A stretch of DNA of 60,000 nucleotides from Adiantum capillus-veneris (Eukaryota; Streptophyta; Polypodiopsida; Polypodiales; Pteridaceae). Location: the NCBI GenBank assembly GCA_014529385.2, contig CM043947.1:125495891-125555890 (forward strand), written 5' to 3'. The notes under the pieces were generated by a model, which was not told the origin of the DNA, searched no databases, and was given only the letters and a program-made list of their open reading frames with translations. A program made the position numbers and the translations under genes. Positions 56,307 to 60,000 of the stretch are shown one piece after another. The stretch's first letter is position 1; every line of letters begins with the position of its first letter.

Positions 56307-57101
56307 GTTGGCATAGAAGTGGTGGATATGAGCTGACACACATGTCGACGGAATGCTTTGATAAGAGGCATTCGAATGTGGACCATGCATGACTATCCCG
56401 GACTAACAGAATGCTCATGTGATTTACACTCAAACTTAAACACTGTAAATCTTGGTTTTTCTCAAGCTTATCTATTGTCATGTGTATACATGCAGAGCTT
56501 CAAACAAGCGGATACAGAGCATGTGTCACATGTGGACCTAGACTTAATGCACGTCGGGCGCCCTCATTGAAGAGGCAAATCTACGAAGGTCATCAAGCGT
56601 ATCTTCCAAAGAATCATGTGTTACACGATGGATTTTTGGGAAGAGAGCCACCGAGGATGTCTGCACAAGCATGGTTAGAGAAGAAGGAGACGGGTGATGA
56701 CGGTTTGCCCCCAGGGATGAAGAGACTCTCTCTATGGTACGAGTTACCATATTGGCCCAGACTTATGATCAATCACTTGCTCGATTCAATGCACATATTC
56801 AAGAATGTGGGTAATTTGTTGTGGGACCATCTGACCGGCAAGAAAGATACTTTGGGAGCCAAGGTTGATTTTAGAAATGTGGATCGTATGGGGCAATATT
56901 GGCCGCAGATAGCATCCGATGGATCAATAAAACTCCCTAAAAGTGCCATGGATTTTGACAGGAGTCCAAGAACGTAAAGTAAACGAGACCATTCAATCTA
57001 TGCGGACCCCGCTTGGCGTAATACACTCGCTCCAAACTTGTTTCACTAAAGAAGGAAATCTTACTGGTTTGAAGTCACACGACTGGCATAAAATGTGTCA
57101 G

Positions 57102-57170
57102 GTATGTTCGAATATATCATAGTGGGAATTGTGTAACAAATTCGTGTGTGGACTTTAATATCATTGCTAG
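57102..57170 (+). other. Intron in tnp2 relic
   Basis: tgtcag|gtatgttcg ... cattgctag|acgtgttttg between HKMCQ and RVLQFILP. Its presence shows this copy did not pass through an RNA intermediate. Confidence 0.75.
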
Positions 57171-57862
57171 ACGTGTTTTGCAATTTATTTTACCAGTTGC
57201 CATCGAGGGATGTTTGTCTCCTGACATCCGTAACACAATCTACAAACTTTTTGCAAAGTTGGTGGAATGGATCTCACAAAAGGAGATCAATGTAGACTCC
57301 ATACCATTTGCCAAATTAAACGCTGTGGAGGTTGTGTGCATGTTTGAGAAACACTTTCCTACTACCATGCTAACCATTCAGATGCATCTTCTTGTTCACA
57401 TAGTTGATGAGGTGAAAATAGCTCGCATGGTACATTCCAAATGGATGTTCTTTTTAGAACGTTCATGAAAACGCTCAAGGGATATGTGCGTCAGAAGGCA
57501 CGTCTAGAGGGTAGCATGGCAGAAGGTTGGTTGGTATCAGAGTCCCTAGTTTACATTGGAGAGTGGCTAGATGGATTTGATAAAGCCGGGGACATGCTAT
57601 GGCGAACCATAGATGATGACCCATATCTGGGATTGCCATGTGCAATCTCGGTGTTGAGAAGAAGATGATGGAAGATCTAAAGGCTAAGATCAACCGATTT
57701 TGCATGCTTCACAATCCAGTGATGCAAAAGTGGATTTCACATTACAAGGATGCAAAGCAAGAGCGACAAAGGGCACGAATTGAGTGGAGACGGGGGAGAC
57801 GACTGCCGATGCATTATCTGGTGGGTTTGGAGAGCCTACGAAGGAGTGGGGTCTTGAGATAG

Positions 57863-58233
57863 TTAATGATTTTTATAAAGTTTGAGGTCTTGGGACTGAG
57901 GCTTGGGATAGATAATGCTTTCTAGAAAGTTTATGTTATGCTTATTGCAAGAAGGCTAATGGATTATTGCAAGTAGATTAATTGTTATTGCAAAGTAGAT
58001 TAATCGTTGCTTTGGGCACAAGTTGATGCATAAAAGTTTACATCTTCATGCATTCAAATGATTTAGGGAGCACAAGGATTAATGACGTTCACAAGTTCTT
58101 GATTGTTTTCAAGCTAAGATTGATTTTTGCTCTTAAGCAAAAGCTTGGTGTATGAAGCTTCCTTCTTCATACCGCCAAAGAGGTCTCAAGGAACACAAAA
58201 ATTGTATTGTACCAAGTCTCCCTTAATGGGAAA
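57863..58233. other. Unassigned spacer
   Basis: AT-rich with repeated ttattgcaa(g/a)(t)agattaat motifs at 57,973-58,010. No gene and no CACTA terminus seen. Confidence 0.4.
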
Positions 58234-58585
58234 ATGTGTAATACAAACCAAGAGAGTAGAATGAATGATGATAGCTTTGATCTTGCACATGAAGGTGCTA
58301 ATGATAATGCCCCCATGTTTGTTAAGTACCTTATTTCTAGGTTGTAGCAAGCCATGGGTAACCCCACCTTGCAAGCCGAAGTTACTCAACAACTTCGTGC
58401 TTATGGGATTTCCCTTCCTCTCCAAGAGGAGAGAGAGCTTAGGAGGCCTCTTGAAGACACTCCCAAAAGAAGGCTCTCTTCCATACGAGAGGAGGAATCC
58501 AAGGAATGAGAAAGCAGTGAATCCCTAATTTCCTCTGAAGATGTGGATCCAAGAAGACGGCGGTCTAGACAATCGCCAACGCCTC
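58234..58585 (+). pseudogene. Gag-like relic interrupted by the copia LTR
   Basis: ATG at 58,234 opens a frame reading MNDDSFDLAHEGAND, VKYLISRL, then EERELRRPLEDTPKRRLSS and SEDVDPRRRRSRQS, with stops at 58,345 and 58,507. Charged, helical and then Arg/Ser-rich, like the N-terminus of a gypsy Gag. The family is not certain. The copia LTR starts inside it, so it is the older element. Confidence 0.4.
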
Positions 58586-59150
58586 TGTTGGGGGTTCCAT
58601 CGTTTCAATAGCTACAATGACCAACAAAATTATCAATTTGGAGGGATGACCTACCCGGCTAGGGCATGGAAACACTCACACGGTTAGTGAGCTAATTGTG
58701 GCAACAAAAATGGTTAACTCTACGAGGTGATCTTCTCGGCCTATAGAGGAGCTAAGCCGCAATGAAAGGCAATCTCCATATCCACTTCTCTTCACCTCTA
58801 ATCAATCCAATCACACACACTACGATTGCAAGATGCACACAACACTAATCCTATCATGCAATACACTAATCGCAAGCACACACACACACATAGATCTATT
58901 GAGCACCACACTCCAATCAAACCTGTTACCATATACATGTGGTAGTGATGTGTGTGAACACACTAGGACCGCCGGGGCATTTTTTCCCTCTTTAGGAGGT
59001 TTTTTCCCTCGTGCATTGTATATACGCCCATCACTCTAGGGCTATCTATCTTTCCATTGCACACTAAGTAACACACTCTCTATTGTGTGCCTTGAGCTTC
59101 CTTCGTCTTCTCTAAGCTGTGTGTGTTTCTCTGCAACCCTAATTCCAATA
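58586..59150 (+). repeat. 5' LTR of the copia element, 565 bp
   Basis: Starts TGTTGG and ends CCAATA (one transition from the expected CCAACA), two bases before the primer site. TATATA at 59,019-59,024. A ~20-base duplication, ttttttccctc(tttaggagg), lies just upstream of it. Confidence 0.75.
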
Positions 59151-59152
59151 AT

Positions 59153-59164
59153 TGGTATCAGAGC
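59153..59164 (+). promoter_or_regulatory. Primer-binding site, initiator tRNA-Met
   Basis: TGGTATCAGAGC, the canonical plant Ty1/copia primer site, exact over 12 bases. Confidence 0.95.
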
Positions 59165-59512
59165 AGGTCACGTCCTCCCGGGCTTAGTCGCCAGCTGCTC
59201 CAGCACACGCCTGCTCACTTTCTCCGATTTCAGTGAGCTTTGGCGAGCGTTCGCAGGTCGACAAATATTTTGGGTAAGCTCAAAGAGCTTGTTCTGCTCA
59301 GAATTTTGATTTGGGCTCATTTCGGCCTCCGTTTCCACAACAGGCAGTACTGCACAGGCTATTTTGTCATTTTGTGCAGATTTTCTGTCAGTGCCGTTTT
59401 CTGCATAACAGGTGCCTTATAGTCTTCTACGGTTTGTGCTATATAGCACAAGTTGTTCCCGCTCCATTTCTCCTATTTTCGGGCAGTTTTCACATCAGGT
59501 GCAGCATTTACC
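59165..59512 (+). other. Leader of the copia element
   Basis: Between primer site and gag ATG. Contains several cagg(t/c) motifs and pyrimidine-rich stretches. No coding frame of note. Confidence 0.6.
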
Positions 59513-60000
59513 ATGGCTGACAACAACAACACAGATGTGTTCAAGATGTTTGCTGCTGAGGACAGGTTGGATGGGGACAACTACCCTATGTGGGCTTATA
59601 TGATGCAACATGTTCTTGTGTCAAAAGGTGTCTGGAACATTGTGCAGGGCATTGATGTACGTCCTGGTTCTGAAGATGTAGGCGATGTTGAGGATGTTGC
59701 AGGTCTTGCTGCAAGGATTGCAGCTGTTAGAGTTGTTTTGCCTACGGCAGAACAAGCTCGTTGGGATGTTAAGGATCCGCAGGCTCATGCATTGATTGCG
59801 TTGTCTATGAAGCGCACCATTATTCCTCACATCCGTTCAGCAAAATCTACAAAACAGGCTTGGGATATTCTAGCAGGTCTTTATGCAAGCCGCAATGAGG
59901 CTAAAATTGCTTTGCTGCGTAAAGAGCTAGAGTCGAAGATTATGCATGAGGAAGATGATATGGACACTTTCCTTGCTAGTGTCAAGGATATCAATGAGCA
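59513..60000 (+). CDS. Ty1/copia Gag (UBN2 type), open to window edge
   Basis: Start codon in context accatggct at 59,513. The frame is open for 162 codons to the end. Motifs: FAAEDRLDGDNYPMWAYMMQ (usual L.G.NY..W...M), VWNIVQGID, WDVKDPQAHALIALSM, STKQAWDILAGLYASRNEAK and LLRKELES..H.EEDDMDTFLA, the order of the copia UBN2 Gag domain. The zinc knuckle expected further on lies outside the window. Gag forms the particle in which copia reverse transcription occurs. With intact LTR and primer site, this copy may be recent. Confidence 0.92.
   Translation, partial: MADNNNTDVFKMFAAEDRLDGDNYPMWAYMMQHVLVSKGVWNIVQGIDVRPGSEDVGDVEDVAGLAARIAAVRVVLPTAEQARWDVKDPQAHALIALSMKRTIIPHIRSAKSTKQAWDILAGLYASRNEAKIALLRKELESKIMHEEDDMDTFLASVKDINE

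Larger units (their letters stand above)
55724..57862 (+). pseudogene. CACTA tnp2 transposase relic with DUF4218 and hAT MITE insertion
   Basis: From gcatttcttcgaatg the sequence is homologous to the tnp2 exon at 38,407 onward (FFECKSMAALAS, DGVLRIPAD). A ~14-base deletion near 55,843 and several stops break it. Unlike the 35-41 kb copy it keeps the middle and end: GIRMWTMHDYPGLTECS, GFLGREPPRM, WYELPYWPRLMINHLLDSMHIFKNV, GLKSHDWHKMC, a 69-bp intron (57,102-57,170), then the DUF4218 block (FILPVAIEGCL, MTIQMHLLVHIVDEV, SKWMFFLERSMKTLKGYVR, EASMAEG-like EGSMAEGWLVSE). No 5' exon, TIR or subterminal repeat is present. It is fused in frame at its left end to the gypsy ORF. Confidence 0.9.
58586..60000 (+). 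mobile_element. 5' end of a Ty1/copia retrotransposon, continuing past the window
   Basis: LTR, exact initiator-Met primer site and fully open gag in normal order and spacing. No stop or frameshift in the visible part, in contrast to every other retroelement here, so it is probably the youngest insertion. The right part lies outside the window. Confidence 0.9.

Overview
The window looks like nuclear DNA from a plant with a large, repeat-rich genome. The evidence is plant-type Ty3/gypsy and Ty1/copia retrotransposons, an En/Spm (CACTA) DNA transposon with plant tnp2 and tnpA-like genes, a PLS-type PPR fragment, a HIPP-like (heavy-metal/isoprenylation) gene fragment, many GA/CT tracts and canonical GT..AG introns. 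The style of the PPR repeat (ILKACG, DMYTKCG) makes me suspect a fern, but this is an inference from memory. I see no intact host gene. Almost everything recognisable is a transposable element (TE) in some state of decay, often nested.

Layout. 0-9 kb holds degraded minus-strand retrotransposon remains: an LTR-like promoter, the end of a gypsy pol, an unrecognised ~308-codon frame with four stops, and four evenly built palindromes at 8.03-8.76 kb. 9.03-15.40 kb is a minus-strand non-autonomous LTR element with ~2.05-kb LTRs, a gag-like relic and an acidic ORF. It sits just inside the primer site of another minus-strand gypsy LTR (15.5-16.3 kb). 16.3-24.0 kb is mostly unassignable AT-rich DNA with two copia pol fragments (integrase on minus, RNase H end on plus). 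24.06-24.76 kb is a gypsy LTR plus a tRNA-Asp-type primer site. 25.23-31.91 kb is a second minus-strand 2-kb-LTR element with a gag-like and acidic reading frame. Each of its LTRs carries a PPR gene fragment. 32.5-34.9 kb is a gypsy gag relic, followed by an LTR-like promoter region.

The best-defined unit is a 5,865-bp CACTA transposon at 35,336-41,200. It has perfect 12-bp CACTACAAGAGG termini, TAA target duplications, gcgacgctc-type subterminal repeats, an internally deleted tnp2, an apparently intact three-exon tnpA-like gene, and a captured HIPP-like fragment with both the CxxC metal site and the C-terminal CaaX box. 41.2-46.9 kb holds satellites, a 470-bp tandem duplication with 31-bp hairpins, and a polypurine block. 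47.0-55.7 kb is a decayed plus-strand gypsy element (gag with two zinc knuckles, protease, RT, RNase H, integrase, and a long downstream coiled-coil ORF). It is interrupted by a ~447-bp full-length foldback element whose removal rejoins the reading frame. At 55,724 it runs directly into a second, more complete but broken CACTA tnp2/DUF4218 gene, which itself contains a 221-bp hAT-type MITE. The right edge (58.59 kb onward) is the 5' LTR, iMet primer site and open gag of a comparatively fresh Ty1/copia element inserted into an older gag-like relic.

The elements do not form a pathway. They form a nested record of insertion, host-gene capture and decay. The candidates for something little described are the gag-plus-acidic-ORF elements with 2-kb LTRs (one with a PPR-bearing U3), the HIPP-carrying CACTA, and the spaced palindromes.
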